Positions 34,303-47,501 are shown, counted from the first letter of the stretch. The stretch: DNA of 64,000 bases from Paragyromitra xinjiangensis (GCA_038503065.1 JBCAMK010000020.1:310001-374000), one strand, 5' to 3'. The notes: generated by a model not told the origin, from the letters alone. Numbers and translations are program-made.

Positions 34303-37300
34303 TTTTGAGCAAAGATCAACAGAGATATATCTTTAATAGAGAGCTTGGATGAAGAATAGAGAGCTTGAGGTTGTGGACACGGTTGACGAACGCCAGCTCT
34401 CTAGAGCATGCGGACCCTGGACGAGAAAAAAAAGGGACCAGGGGCCGTGACCCGGAGCGGATTAGTGTTATTCCGGATCCGATACATGGTCCGTGCACGC
34501 TAGCCAAAGAGGCTCATGTTATATTATTGGAGCACGAGAGGAGGAATAGAAGACCCGATTGCTTGCTTGGTAGAGGCGGGCAGTGCGACCCTATTTAAAT
34601 AGTACTCGGTTGCCTGAGTGCTCGCGTGCCTGTCTCTCAATCATTTCCGACCCCGAAGCCACGCCCCGTATTAGGAAGCATCCCCAACAACTCATTTTGG
34701 CTTGCAACGAGTGATAGACTGTGAAGACACTGCTACTTGCCATTCAGGAAGAAAGTTAAATCCCAAACACGATTTATGAAGCCTAAAATTCAGACACCAA
34801 AGACGAGCTCACCTGCTGCGAAATCTTTACGTCGGCTACACAAGCCCAAGCCATACGGTAGGCTACTACAAGTTGTCGACGTGGGGCATTAGGTTGATAT
34901 TTCTACCTACCAGAATAGAACAGTTATATAATAGTAATAGCAATGAAGGTTACACTTATGAAACTTCTGCACAATGATAAAGACGCCCGCCAAGTAGGAG
35001 AATGTGTCCATAAGACAAAGCTATTTCGCAGTGTACACTTCCTACTAGCCCACCATCCTGGTGGATAACGTTTCGGAGACATATATACTCGTATGCACAC
35101 ATATTAGCTAACCTAATTTATTATTTACCTAAATGATATTTTGTTGAGTTTCCATTCTTGATTTTCTCCCTGGTAATACTGTTGGCCATTTCTAAGATGA
35201 TGACCAGATACTCTAAAATTAGAAACCGGTACGCATGAATTCTTTTTTTTGCTGTTAGGTTTGCCCTTCGCCTATGGGGGATGTTGTAGAGCTAGCCAGT
35301 GTCCAAGTAAGAGATATTTTGGTGGGTGGAATAGGTGATGATCCTACTAGGAGCCTTACTCTCTATACGGCTACTTATGTCTAGTATGGTAGGTAGAATG
35401 GGTAACCTTGACGGTGTTCTTACAGGAAGGTTATTCCCTACTCGGTTCTATATCATGAAACCTTCTATAAGCTCAGAGTTAGTCTACTGCTTCACCATCT
35501 TATGACTGGTTCTACTAAAGCTCCCAGCATCTAGTTTGTTGGCTAACTTACGATTTCGGGCACTAGGGCTTGCCGATTAGCTAGCACCGTACTCCCTGTA
35601 ATAAATCACATTTTAGAGTTCCTGAAATTGCATCCTTGGAGACGTTTGCTAATTTGATAATACCCGGTTCGTGAAGTTCCATTTTCGTGTGAATTGAGAC
35701 TAATTAATAGCTGGAAGATTGAGGGTATGAACATAGCACTCCAATAGCACAGGCCCAGCCACTAGGTCATGCACCGCCTCTGTAATCAAAAGCTACGAGT
35801 TTCCGTGTATTGTCCGTGATAATACCATATTGCCGATCTCTGGCCTAGTTGATAGCCGATGGGCGGTCTTTGTACTTTATTGGCGCTTACTATCTCTCCT
35901 TCGTCTTTAGGAGAATGAGATTTACATAGTTTAAATCGATTCCCAACATCTTCCCTTGCGTGCTGTGGAGAGATATAGCCATTTTGCGAATAGTAGTAGT
36001 ACAGGATCGGTAATTCCTCGTGGAAAATGCCCAGTGCTCGTATAAGACTCACTTATAATAATGATAGATCTGGTATGACGCTAGTGTCAATATAGGACGA
36101 TCATAATTCCACTAGGTAGTTTATGACACAGGTGTTTTAGACCTGGTAGAGACGGGAAATATTGAACGCTCAAGAAAATAGCTCCCCGACGAACAGCTAC
36201 CCCAAGTCGGTAATAGTCGGCTTCACCGTCACGTAGAATTTTAGGTGGGCTGCGGCAACCAACAAAGTTCAGAGTCATCATTGTACTACTATGTCTGTAG
36301 ATGTGACCAAATAGAATTGCGTATTTTCCTTCCGGTGGTCAGTTGAACTTGGTGCAGCGGGAAATATGGGAAATAATTTCTTTCGAATCGCCACCCGCAT
36401 ACTTAACAAGGCAGTTGTTGAAGGATCTTGTTGGATGTCTTGCAGCAGAAGCTGCTGCTAACTGCCTGAGCATGTAGCTTCCGCGTTCTCGAATAGAAAC
36501 AAAGCGAAAAAGAGGGAGGGGAAAGTTCCTAAAGCTCTTATAGCACGATGTGTGTGAAAGTCAATATGTTTGGTGCTGTTAAGTTACGTGAACGTCAAAT
36601 GCCGAGGTTATAGACCATCGCTGTTCCCAATATTGAAGGCGCAAACAATTATTTCAAGAATCACAGCTGGATTCAATCGCTCCGTAAGAGTAGTGACGCA
36701 ATTTGGATAGCAATTTCATCTATATTCTCGAGTTTACTACAAAAGTCAGCATCCATAAAACCCCTAGGCCTGCTAGAATAGATGCAGTTCACCTGTATTT
36801 CGGAAAATATATAAGAAGCTCTTTGCGTGGGCTACTCAATATCCTCCCCCCTCAGCAATTTTTCTTGGAAGAACGAAGCGTCCGTGTCTTTAGGTATTGA
36901 ATGTATCGTTTACTCCTTGTCCTAATAGCATTGATGGGAACTGGCGTGTAACAATAATGAATTCCAGTTATCGTAGTGAGAAAACGTCCGTCATAGCATA
37001 GGAATAGTTCTGGGGCGGTTTGTACACAAACACTAGCACCTCGAATGATATTTTGAAGTTTAGTCCTATCTTGCCAGTATTTATCTCTCCAACGAGAGAG
37101 ACGAAGCCCAAACTTGCGCGAGGAACTCTATATCGACGGTAATTTTATCGAAGGGGAATGTGCTAGAATCGTAAACACTGTTTCATTCTTTCTTTGTACC
37201 TCATGAAGGATGAAAAAGCGACGTCTAAGGAATTTGTCGAAAATCTCTTTATCGTTGATGATAAACAGAGAATAGAGTTAATGGCTTGAAGGTTTGCTGA

Positions 37301-37829
37301 GGAATGGTTATGGCCCACCCCATAGCCCGCATTTGTTGAATGTTTGTGTCGGAGTTTTCTGTGGATGACAGTAGTGGTGATCGATGAACTGACGATGGTC
37401 GAGAGCTCACGGCGAAGGTTGGAGAGGAATACACCATCAGGGTTAGGGGTGTCCGTCATCAGCTGTCACTATAGAACGACCGCCAAACAGAACTGGTGGC
37501 TACCACTGTAGGATTTCCGTCGCCACAACAACCCCATCACTGGAATTACTTGCCAGCCCTAACTAACGCTCTGTCGCTTTCAATTACGCTCACTGGCTTT
37601 TGTGCGTACGCTTCGACCCTACTTGATTATTCATACCCAGGCTTCTTCTATACACCTCTATTAACATTGAAAATTATGCAAGAAACGACAAAGGAAATAC
37701 AAACAAACACTAGGCTCGCTATGACAAACACAAACAAGATAAAACACTACAAAAACTCCCCAACACGCCTGCCTGTAAACCAAAATAAAATAGTCTCAAA
37801 CAAAGGAATCGACAGCAGGATCAAACTGC
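34303..37829. other. Gene-free 3.5-kb region
   Basis: AT-rich DNA with only short ORFs lacking recognisable domains, on both strands. The left end contains the promoter of the methyltransferase gene and the right end the 3' flank of the STB6-like gene. No tRNA or long inverted repeat was found by eye. Confidence 0.45.
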
Positions 37830-40492
37830 CTACCATATCCAGCTCCACCACCCCTTTCCCTCTTTCCCTCCTTCACCGGCCCCCTCCAAGCCTACTTGTT
37901 CCTCTACTTCTTCAACGCTTCTCTCAAACCCTCTCACTGCATCTTCCACATCACTCATCTTCCCCCTTACGTTCCCTAACTCGTACTGCATTCTTGCTCC
38001 CATCGCCTCGACTTCCCTCACTGCTTCCCTCAGGCCTTGTGCCTGGCGCTCTAGCACATCTCTCTTTGCATCCCGCATATCTTGTACAATCTCCTCTTGC
38101 TCATCCCTTACCCTGTGCATTTCATCACAAGAGGTGGTGAGGTATTGCTGCAGGTTTTCCACTGTAGTCAACTTTCGATTAATCCACTCAGTCAATGTAG
38201 GCGTGTCCTCAGCCAGGTGCTTCATGATCTTATAACTCGGGCCCTGAAGGTCAGAAGGCGTGAGGATGAGAGTTGTCGGGTCGTCCCAAGTGAGAACTGC
38301 TTCCTCTGCGAGTGAGAAGGAGAGGCGTCGTGGCCAGAACTCCTCGTGGCGGGGAGCTTCCCAGGTCGCTTCGATGAGCTTGCTAAAGGACTTCGTGCGT
38401 TGGAAATCACGAGGGCGGGGTGGGATAGAGGAAGAGCTGTGCGATGAGCCGGGGTGTGCATCGACGAACTCTTGGTCATCGCAGTCGGAGGCATGGGTAT
38501 GACCTTCTAGGTCTCGGTGTACGCTACCGGTGAGAGAGTTATAGCCTGTTAAAAGACCAGATTCGTTAGACATTAAGTTGCCGCTGCCTTCGACGGGGGA
38601 TTCTGTGTGGAATGGCATCTTTAGAAAACTCGTTGGGCTCTCAGTCATCCCTCGCCCTTGCTCGAGTTTCTCCATCTGTTGACCAGTAAAAAGGCGGAGA
38701 CCAACGTTTGTTGGGGTAGCAGCTCCACTTTGTTCAAGCGAGTCATGAAACTCGCCGTTTTCGGCTGAATGGAATTCTTTCGTTGGTGCAAAGCGGTGAT
38801 GGTGATGACCGCGACCTCGGACGTAGTCCGCCCCTGCAGATATGCCAGAAGCTACATCCTTCATCCGACCTGTCATGGTTTTAAAGACTGCTTTTCTGAG
38901 ATCCGACACGCCGGTCGCATCTTTCGTATCTGCTGAGCTTCCCGAGACCCCTAGCCCACTGCTTCCAAGCGACACATTTGAAGGATACTGATTCGTTACT
39001 GGGGATCCGGGGTCGGGTGTGTCCCTAGCTAGTTGTTCGTCTTCGCTGATACTTCCACCACCAGTGCTGCCACGCCTACTTCGTGTAACGGCCGGCGGGG
39101 TCTGAATCCCGACAGCAGCTATGCTTTTTTTCGGTTGTTTTCCTTGCCAGAGGAATTTACAACTGTCGCCGGTTAGGTGTTGGACAAACTTTTCTATGTC
39201 TGTTGTTTCCACTGCACTGCCCTCTACTTTATTTGATGTGCTACCTACTGCTCGGCCACCAAGATCGACAACTGTACTTTTGATGGCTCGGGGGACCGCA
39301 AATATGTCCCCTGACGCTCCAGCTCCGTTCTTCATTGTAGCTCTCTGTAGCCTATCCATAGTTTGTCGATCAAGCCGTCTCGTCCGTGGTATCCGTTGCT
39401 GTCTTTGAAAGTGGTAGATGGCTTTTTTGAACTGTGATATATCAAATGCATCCTTTGGCACTGGCGCACCACATGACGACAGCCTATTTCTAGCCCCCAA
39501 CACCATCCCCAGTAATGCCGCGACCGTAGTTGGGCCTAATATCCCATCACTCGGCTCGACATTGTAGAATTCAGTCCCAAATCGCATCCACCAGTCATAA
39601 ATCCCCCTTTCAGTGATATCACACAACAATCCGTCTGCATACTCCAGCTTCAGTTGTTCAAATAGCGTCAACGCGATTTGGCAAAGCCTCACGAGCTCTA
39701 TGACAGCTGTATAGAACGGGATCCGATCGCTAGTACGGAATAACTGGTGAAACTTGGTCTGGCTGGCGTCAGCAGGAGGACTTAGGCTTAACGCAGAGCG
39801 TCCAGAGCACCCCATTCGTTTAAGATCTTCGTTCACGATGAAATCTTGACGATGTTTCCGCACGTTACCATCAGGTACAGGGACAACTGTCAACGCGCTC
39901 GGGAAAGACGAAAGGTTCGTCACCATGACTGTACCGAAGGGTGTTTCCTTCGGCCGTGCATGAAATTTTTCGACAGCTTTAAAGTAAACACGTAGTCGTG
40001 GGGACCAGTGGGATTCGTCAAGGGGAATACCAAGCACCCCGACAGAAACGACGTGGTTGGGGTCACCAGTGTAGGTCGTGATAACGAATGTGGGGTGGAT
40101 ACGAGAGCAAGCCCATTGCTCAACGAGGTAGAGTGCGTAGCCCGGGAGTGACTTTTGTCGGTGTACAACAGTGGCACAAGGATCATCCTCGAGATATCGG
40201 AAAGCTACCTGTGGCCCCCGTAAGCATGGAGCTTGCAGAGTGGGAGCAAAGCAGCATGTGTAGTTACAGGATCACAGAACACGAACAGCTGTCTATCCTC
40301 CGCGGTTGTTGCTTCCATCGAAGCTCTTTCCCCTCCTGCACTGCCACTGCCACTCCCCTCCCTCTCTTTAGGCGAGCTTCTTGAGATACTGGCTCCATTT
40401 AGAGGTGATGCGATGCTAATAGGTGGTTTGTGAAGGTTTCGCTGGTTGGTCTGGGTAGCTATGTTGGGAGAGGTCACAGGGGCTGTAAACAT
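37830..40492 (-). CDS. STB6-like SIN3-binding protein
   Basis: Exons 40268-40492 and 37830-40208 join in phase across a 59-bp intron to give 867 aa (start MFTAPVTSP). The conserved N-terminal region reads FVFCDPVAFRYLEDDP, ALYLVEQWACSR, TGDPNHVVSVGVL and later the block FPSALTVVPVPDGN-RKHRQDFIVNEDLKRMGCSGRS, then a helical domain with GILGPTTVAALLGMVLGARNRL. The middle is low-complexity with a GRGHHHHRF motif, and the last 100 residues are a charged coiled coil. This pattern matches the fungal Stb2/Stb6 family, linked in yeast to the Sin3 histone deacetylase. The family assignment is from memory of its motifs. Confidence 0.75.
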
Positions 40493-41188
40493 GATCCACA
40501 GCAGCCCCCAGCATCGCGGGGGGAGATAGGATGAGAGGTTGAGGAGCCGCCCAAAGAGAAGTTGGACGTAGATAGAGGGGAGAGAAGTTGAAGGGGGAAT
40601 TAACTCGAGGAAGACGTTGAACGTTGGACGTTGAGATATAGTTGCTTCTTCCTGTTGATGCATGTGTTTATCGAGCTTGGTTCTGCACGTGCGAGGTTTA
40701 GTGTAACATCACGTGAGCTATGTGCGACACAACCCTAGCTTATGATCTCCAGTAACAGAGAATCATTACCACAAACGATGGGAATCTCAGTGTAATCTTT
40801 AGCGGATAAGCAGCATGTGTTTATCATCTCTAGCCAAGGGGAGGTTAAATACCATTACAGTATGATCGCCCAATAAAAACACGAAATTGGAGTGAGCCTA
40901 TAAAACGGATATTCTCTGGGTATGCGCAAGTTGAGCTTCACCGATAGCCATGAATATCATGATTAAGCGGGGTCATATGGATCAGGAGGCAGCAACACCC
41001 GCCAAATCTCCCTCGCCTGGTTGTGGAATAACATCCTGTCCACCTGTCCGCCCCTATCACTCAATCCAATGTCAGCATAGCAAGTTGCTTTATGTGCAAA
41101 TCACTCCTGGTGAGGTTTGCGGTGCAAAAACATATATATATTTACATGTATCTCCGGTTCCACTATTACAGAGACTACTACCAAGCTT
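40493..41188. other. Intergenic region
   Basis: It contains the promoter of the STB6-like gene, rich in CT on the transcribed side, and the 3' end of the ULD gene. A short AT microsatellite lies near 41130-41150. No gene was seen. Confidence 0.4.
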
Positions 41189-43219
41189 TTATAACACATA
41201 AATCGGATACCATTCAGGAAGTACCTCCTTTATTACCGCTTCATCATTCGACACCTCAAATCCCCAAATGTTGCGGTCGACTTTATTTATCGCCCATAGT
41301 GTTACCATGGGATCTGCATTCACCTCCTCAACTGTCATCAGGCGATCCTCTCTTGCCCTCTCTTTCCTTAATTCCCTACTCAGCTGTTCAAAATGTTCCG
41401 CTAGGGTCAAAGCCTTATTGGTACCTTTAGTCATTTGGGCCAATCCAGATCTGTCTATAACTTCAGGAGGCTGTTGAAAGCTGTGGAGTCAGCATTTCTT
41501 GATAGCTAAGTGTAACTTGATACAGAACTAATGGGAGAGCCAGATTAGGAAAGGGCTTGCATACAGGAGAGCTTACTGGACTCATCCCCCGACGACCGCT
41601 CGAACGCTTGAATGGAGCTCCCCTCTTATGTGTATTTGAAGGAATAGAGTTGGGCCCACCCGGCGGGGGAGGGTATTGGGATATGGGGAAGTTAGACGGA
41701 GGAGTAGGTGAACGTGAAAGAGGCGGTAGAACATAGGTCGACCACGACGATTCAGGGTAGTGCTGATATTGGTGCGATGGCACGGAATACTGAGGCGGCG
41801 CTAGAATAAGTTTCTCACGCAAATAGTGGACCCTCCGGAAGGCTCCCTCTTCGCCCCAGAGATTTTCTCCTGTTACCGACTCTCTATCCGTGGGCGTGGG
41901 ATCCTCTTGGCCCTCCTGCAATTGATTGGGTAACTCCACAATTCGTTTTTCGTCAGATACCCGGAAGCGAAATTGGCAAAGTAAACTTCCGCGATTTATT
42001 AGCTACAGACACAGCCGCTAGATATACGCATCTAATATACCAATGTAAGACTCCCCGGACCGGCCTGATCCTGCGATTTGACGATCGACATTTAGGACAT
42101 ATATGGATGTCGGCTGTAGACGTTGAGGGAACACGTAGCACTATATTCATTGCAATGTGTCCGCCAGGAAGAACTTTACATTCCCAGTTCGAGGCTTCAA
42201 TAATTGACCCCTCATCAGACCCATCCATCATCTCATATTCCCCCTCAGCCACCCTTCTTTGACCAGGAACATCCTTAAAGAGGATCTTCAGTGCCTCGTG
42301 GAAAACCTATGAAGGCAATAAGTTAGAATAAAATGAACGGATTAACGGAGGTTCTTAGGTCAGGGTCGCAGATATGGTCCAGTTCCTACACAATCTACAT
42401 AGCAAGTTCAGGAAACTGATGACCCTACTGTCCCATTTCACACCCCGATCTAAGCGATTTAGGAAGGAAATAAAACACACATCCATTGAACGACAAAACA
42501 CAAGTGGTATAGTAAAAGATCGCCCCAAAGCATCTTCAAAGAATACCGGCGCTTGATCTGGTGTCCAGCCTCCTTCCCAAGTATATCCAAGTGATCTTGG
42601 GGGCGTTGCAGCAACAGACTTCAACACCTCGAACTTTTTGGTTAGCTGCGTCACCTGCCGTTCCACGCGCTCCGTCGTAGCGTGGCTCTCCACGATCAAC
42701 TGCTTCGTTTGAACCAAACATTTTCTGCGACACCCAAAAGACCTCTTAGCAAAATCCCGGCGATAAGCGAAGGGTTACTGACCCCGTGGCAGCATTCATC
42801 AACATTAGAAGCGCCTGAATATGTCGTTGCAGCGACGTGTATAACTTCTGTACATCATCCCCTTTGAATAAACAATATGATATTTTCCGAAACTCCTTCC
42901 GCAAACTTCTCTTCCGATCATCTGGCAATAGGCTCTCGGTATACTTTTGCGACGAAAGCAAAAAATCTTCCATAGCTGCAGTACACAAGCCAAGTTGGTG
43001 CCTTAACCCATTGTAAAGAGCTACATCGACATCCCCTAAGCTCGCAAGCTCGAGAAAGTGAGTCGCAACGACATTAAGAGTCTGCCGTAAGGAACTAAGC
43101 ACGGAAGTCAACTCCTTGTACTCGACTCTAGATCCTCGGCTGTCACTCAGAGCTGTGATTACCCGATAGGCTAGGCTCCCCACAGTTATAAAGTCACCGA
43201 CGCTGAAGCCAAAGGACAT
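41189..43219 (-). CDS. Fungal ubiquitin-like-domain (ULD) protein with STAND-type N-terminus
   Basis: Five exons (42783-43219, 42481-42724, 42028-42306, 41577-41915, 41189-41470) give 526 aa, with every junction in phase. The N-terminus MSFGFSVGDFITVGSLAYRV is the helical domain found in fungal NLR-like and ULD proteins. A linker coiled coil (ATTERVERQVTQLTKKFEVL) leads into the ULD: GYTWEGGW, VFFEDALGRSFTIPL, FCRSMDVFHEALKILFKDVPG, and EGEYEMMD. After it come Cys297, Cys300, His315 and Cys320, a possible metal site. The tail is Pro-rich, then a charged domain (TVEEVNADPMVTLWAINKVDRNIWGF). The role of such proteins is unknown; a self/non-self or signalling role has been proposed for relatives. 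Confidence 0.85.
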
Positions 43220-45016
43220 GGTGATGTGATCGAAAAGCACCAAGGCCTAGATGCTATTGACAGCAGGCTGGGAATACATAAGAGAGATACATTTATTACG
43301 CCTTACTGTTACGGGGCTGAGTTATACGAATCCCGACCGATCGGCATGATCAAGGTCCGCTGATAGGCAGTAGTTAATTATCGGTAACTAGTTTAAACTT
43401 TGTGAGGCTGGCGGCTAGATAAAGGCGAGGTTTGCCGAAATACAAGAATTTCGTGATAGGCGATCCCACACCAACTGCAGAAGCAGCCTTATTCTACCAC
43501 CCATACAATATTCGGGCCTCAATGAATTAAACTAATATACTCCATGCCACTAAAAAAATAACCTGAACATAAATGGTTACCCTTTTAAAATTTCTAAAGG
43601 GAAAAAGCAAGTCCTTTGAGTACTATAAAATATTTTGCTGCCAGACTTATGATCTTGCTATGCGCAAGACTTTTTATGCGCCCCCACGCAAATCGATGAA
43701 TTCTAGACCCCACAAGACCTAAACAAGCTAGAGCTGCCTAGGGGAAGGATTAAAACCGAAGGAGAGCGGTAGCCAATATGGAAATGGTTTCCAAACTACG
43801 CTGGGTACTGTATCTTTTGGTCAAGGTAGGCTGTGGTCTTAACTCCGCCTACAAGGCGGTCACTTGGCGAAAAAAGCACGTTTACGAAAACCATCGTTCT
43901 AGCACACAGCATACAGAGCACTCCCCCGAGGCCCCCGCTTAGTTCTCCGTGCGCCTCATGGTTAAACTATCAACCCCAGAGGTAGTACCACGAAAGCTTA
44001 AAGACACTGATTTGGAAAAGTCTCTTTTTCTTGCTAGGATCGGCCAACGGTATCATTGACACATGCCAAGAGTGCTTATTATAAGTAACGTGTCGTACAG
44101 ATACTTATGAGTTTCACCCCAAAAAATTATTACATCACAGCCTGCTAAGTTGCTACGCGAAAATTGGGTTCGGTCATGGTTTTGATATTGAGGATTTCTG
44201 GGGGTTTTAGGTATTTCTCACCGGGCTATACCGCCTTTTAAGCATCCAGATAGTAGTATCGAGTGAATTTCAACTATTTCAGGCAACAGACAAAATGCCC
44301 AAGTAAAAGAGCTCAAACCCTTATGTGCATCCTAAATCCCTTTTTCAGTATGTTAAAGACCTCAAGTAAGGTCAATCTTTTAGAATAACCATTAATGCCC
44401 TCTACCCACTGTTTATTTTCTCTACACCGATATAAAAGCTTACTTCCAGTAGAGCTATGGATGGGTCCCTCCGCCTTCACATAGCTCTCGATATCTGAAT
44501 GATTGTAGCTGGTGGCGATGTTTACCTGTTTCAGCCTATCTGCTTTCGTGAAACGAATGTAGTTGCATAACTTATGCTTGGCCAATTGGCCCTATTATAC
44601 ATGTTCTAGCCCTTATTGTTAGTGTCTTTCCGCCGGCCATGCATGTATCCAAACAAAGACTCGCTTAAGAGCCTAAACTACATGTACACGTAGATTGTAG
44701 AGCTTGAACCATCAACACATCTTCACCCAGTTTAGGTACTTTTCCTAATCAATGACTGCTTAGCCACTTTACATGAGGTGAGTAGGCCAGAATTCGTCGG
44801 AAGCCCCTGGCCGAATTTCGAGCCGCTAAACTTTGAAACTCTAACACCAACAAGCACACAGTTCTTGAAAGAGATAAAGAAAATATGAGATAATTGCAAC
44901 TCATTGTAGTTTTACCCTACGTCTTTACACAACCCAGTACAAAAACTCCTTCCATCTTCATTTCAAAATTCGGACCTAATTCGTGTAGTTAAAGAATGAC
45001 CCTAATAGCTTGCATA
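43220..45016. other. Intergenic region, no gene seen
   Basis: It holds the promoter of the ULD gene and the 3' flank of the ankyrin gene at 45017. A 90-codon minus-strand ORF at 44313-44585 has no recognisable domain. The region is AT-rich. Confidence 0.4.
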
Positions 45017-46279
45017 CTAGATTTCCATGTGCGATTTTAATAGAGCCACCACCGCTTCATCGTATTCACATCTCATCGCGAAATTATCCAGTGCATTCAG
45101 TCCATCATTAGTCTTGGCATGGACATCAGCACCATAGTCAAGCAATAATTTAATTGACTCTTTATGTCCCCATCTGTCTGTTGCCCAGTGTAAGGCTGTT
45201 GCCCCGGTTGGATCCTGGACATGAACGATACCCTTTTCCACCCCTCTTTCCAGCAAAAGCCACACCGTCCCATCGTAACCTTCCAAAGCAGCCCAGTGAA
45301 GCGAGGTAACCCCCCCTACCCCAAGAGAATCCGCGCCTTCCAGAGCGAGAACATCGGCACCTGCATCAAGAAGGATCCGGACAATTTCTGTGCGTCCATA
45401 CATTGCAGCCCAATGAAGTGGTGCCCGCCCACTGCCATCCCGAACTTCTGGATCTGCGCCCTTTTCTAGCAATCTTCTGCAGATTTCGTTATAGCCTCCC
45501 CTGGCTGCCCATTTTATTGCTGCGTCTCCGTTGCGGTTCCGAAAATTAACATCGACTCCTTCTACCTTCAACAGTAGCCTTACAACCTCCCCATGTTGCT
45601 CATCTTCCCAGTCCCAAAATTCCACCACGCGCAGCACCCAGTTCATCGCTATCTCCCCGTAGCTATCTAGGGTCGGTGTGTTCGCGTCAATCCCTTTATC
45701 CAACAACAGCTTAACAATCTTCACATCCCCCCCGGCTGCGGCCGCATGAAGAGTAGTGAGCCCTCCATCAGCCCGAATATTAACATCCGCTCCTTTGTCG
45801 AGTAAAAGTTGAACAATTTCTTTAATGGGATCTTTAGCGGCCATATGGAGAGGTGTATTGCCGTCTATGGGGCTTTGGGTATCAATTCCGACCCCCCTCT
45901 CAATCAAGAGTCGAGCTAAGTCGTCGAAGCCTTTGCTTAAAGCCCATACAAGCGCGGGCAACCCATCTTTGTCCTGACAAGCAAGATTATGAAGCAAAGG
46001 CGTAACGACGCCAGCGAGGTGGCGGTTTGTTAGAATCATTGAACTAAGGGATTCTACGTCTAGATGGTCTGCGATGAGGAGAATAATTTCGTTTGGGAAC
46101 TCGAGAAGCGGGATTGGGGTAGTCGAGACCACCTCTTTCGGTGCTGCTGGAGTGAAGTCTTCATGAATCTCAAAGAATGACTCGAGGTCTAGTTCCAAGT
46201 TATCCATCATAGCCAGTAGGTTGATAGCAGCGCGTATAAACAGGGTTCTAGGACTACAATCAAGTCTTAAATGAGCCAC
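45017..46279 (-). CDS. F-box/ankyrin repeat protein
   Basis: A single exon of up to 420 aa. Translation may instead begin at the MMDN methionines (46210/46207), which directly precede the conserved part. The F-box-like segment is PIPLLEFPNEIILLIADHLDVESLSSMILTNR. About nine ankyrin repeats follow, with clear consensus GNTPLHMAA, GADVN, GGLTTLHAAAAGG, GRAPLHWAAMYGRTEIVRILLDAGAD, ATALHWATDRWG and LLLDYGADV. The repeats should form a protein-binding solenoid; the F-box suggests an SCF ubiquitin-ligase adaptor. The architecture matches the gene at 29407, but the repeats are better preserved here. Confidence 0.9.
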   Translation of the reverse strand: MAHLRLDCSPRTLFIRAAINLLAMMDNLELDLESFFEIHEDFTPAAPKEVVSTTPIPLLEFPNEIILLIADHLDVESLSSMILTNRHLAGVVTPLLHNLACQDKDGLPALVWALSKGFDDLARLLIERGVGIDTQSPIDGNTPLHMAAKDPIKEIVQLLLDKGADVNIRADGGLTTLHAAAAGGDVKIVKLLLDKGIDANTPTLDSYGEIAMNWVLRVVEFWDWEDEQHGEVVRLLLKVEGVDVNFRNRNGDAAIKWAARGGYNEICRRLLEKGADPEVRDGSGRAPLHWAAMYGRTEIVRILLDAGADVLALEGADSLGVGGVTSLHWAALEGYDGTVWLLLERGVEKGIVHVQDPTGATALHWATDRWGHKESIKLLLDYGADVHAKTNDGLNALDNFAMRCEYDEAVVALLKSHMEI

Positions 46280-47414
46280 CGGATACGGTCAATGCCGGGC
46301 CTTGGCGGCAACAAGGAACGCTAAAAAAAAACATTACGCCTCAAGGCCACTATTCAAATCTCTTGATAAAGGGTTGCAACACATACGCATAATGCTCAAA
46401 AGTAGATCAGTCTCCCTAACCTCATTCGTTCCTTCAAGACCCTTCCTCTAGACATTTGAAGTAGTTCAGAGTAGTCCAATAACACACGTTGAACTGGCCA
46501 ATCCGGGGAACGTAAAAACTGGTTATGAGCGGCCTATTTGGAGAGCCATGTGAAATGCCACCCCTAATGGGCAATGCCTCGCATTGTTCCCAAAAATTAT
46601 TTTACTCCGCCCGTCATCCCCACTACAATCCCTACCAAGCCTGTCACCCCGGTATCAGAGTACCCCATTTTCTGGAAGACAATTAAGTTCCACGGCAGCA
46701 CCCTAACGACAATATCACCACCTTTAGATATACCTGACTTGCTGTTGGTTATTCCATAGGCTACTATAAATCCAACCAACTATCGCTGCCAAGACATAAC
46801 TCCGACTGTGGCTGTCTTAGCAGAAGTATGTCTTGGCAGGGGCTGGTGAAGTTGGAACGGCAAGTGTATTCAGCCACAGAGATCAAGTCATCTTTCAGTC
46901 CCTAGCCATTCCAACTCCATTCCCACACATAGAAGCTTACTAGTCTTCCCACTCTAAGAAAAACAGAAACAGAACTAAAAAAAACAAAACTTGGGGCACT
47001 CAAATACCAATACTATGGATACTTAAGGGTTCTGTAAGCACATGATTGCGCGAATGCGTCCCCCAGTTCCAAACTACCCTAAACCTTCTCGACAGCGGAA
47101 CCGCTCCTGAGGGTGACGAAACTATGGGTGTGACGGAATTAGAGGTATGACGAATTCCCCAAAAAGTTGAAAGTGGGGATCGACGAAATTAAATTTCTAG
47201 TCCCTTTTGTCGCTCATACATGCAGGTTTAATTCTCTCCAACCACCCTACTTTAGATGAAATTTACCACAAACCCGGTTTCATCACACACCCATGAGTAA
47301 CTCTAAATCAGTTTCACAGACCCAGAGAACCCACAACTGATCCATGTAACTTTAAACCTTCCCAGAGCCCACTATAGCACGTCATGTATGTGTCACGAGA
47401 CAGTAGGACATGAA
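46280..47414. other. Intergenic region with two adjacent hairpins
   Basis: The ankyrin promoter side and unassigned DNA up to the tRNA-Lys gene. The only structures seen are the hairpins at 46786-46916. No protein gene was recognised. Confidence 0.4.
46786..46916. repeat. Two adjacent hairpins
   Basis: The first has perfect 13-bp arms (CTGCCAAGACATA, 46786-46798, and its complement at 46827-46839). The second has 11-bp arms with one mismatch (GTTGGAACGGC at 46851 and GCCATTCCAAC at 46905). They may be the remains of an inverted-repeat element. Confidence 0.5.
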
Positions 47415-47501
47415 GCCCGGTTAGCTCAGTGGTAGAGCGTGTGGCTTTTATTCACATGGTGTGATACCTCAATGTCGCGGGTTCGACCCCCGCATCGGGC
47501 T
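47415..47501 (+). tRNA. tRNA-Lys (anticodon UUU), with a 15-nt intron
   Basis: Acceptor GCCCGGT pairs with ATCGGGC. The D arm is GCTC-AGTGGTA-GAGC, and the T arm GCGGG-TTCGACC-CCCGC. The anticodon loop is CTTTTAA once a 15-nt intron (TTCACATGGTGTGAT) at the canonical position is removed, leaving 72 nt. The anticodon stem TGTGG/CCTCA has one T-T mismatch, which is unusual but does not break the fold. Confidence 0.9.

Noticed and set aside
44313..44585. 90-codon minus-strand ORF
   Set aside because: No domain, no splice partners and AT-rich surroundings; likely chance.
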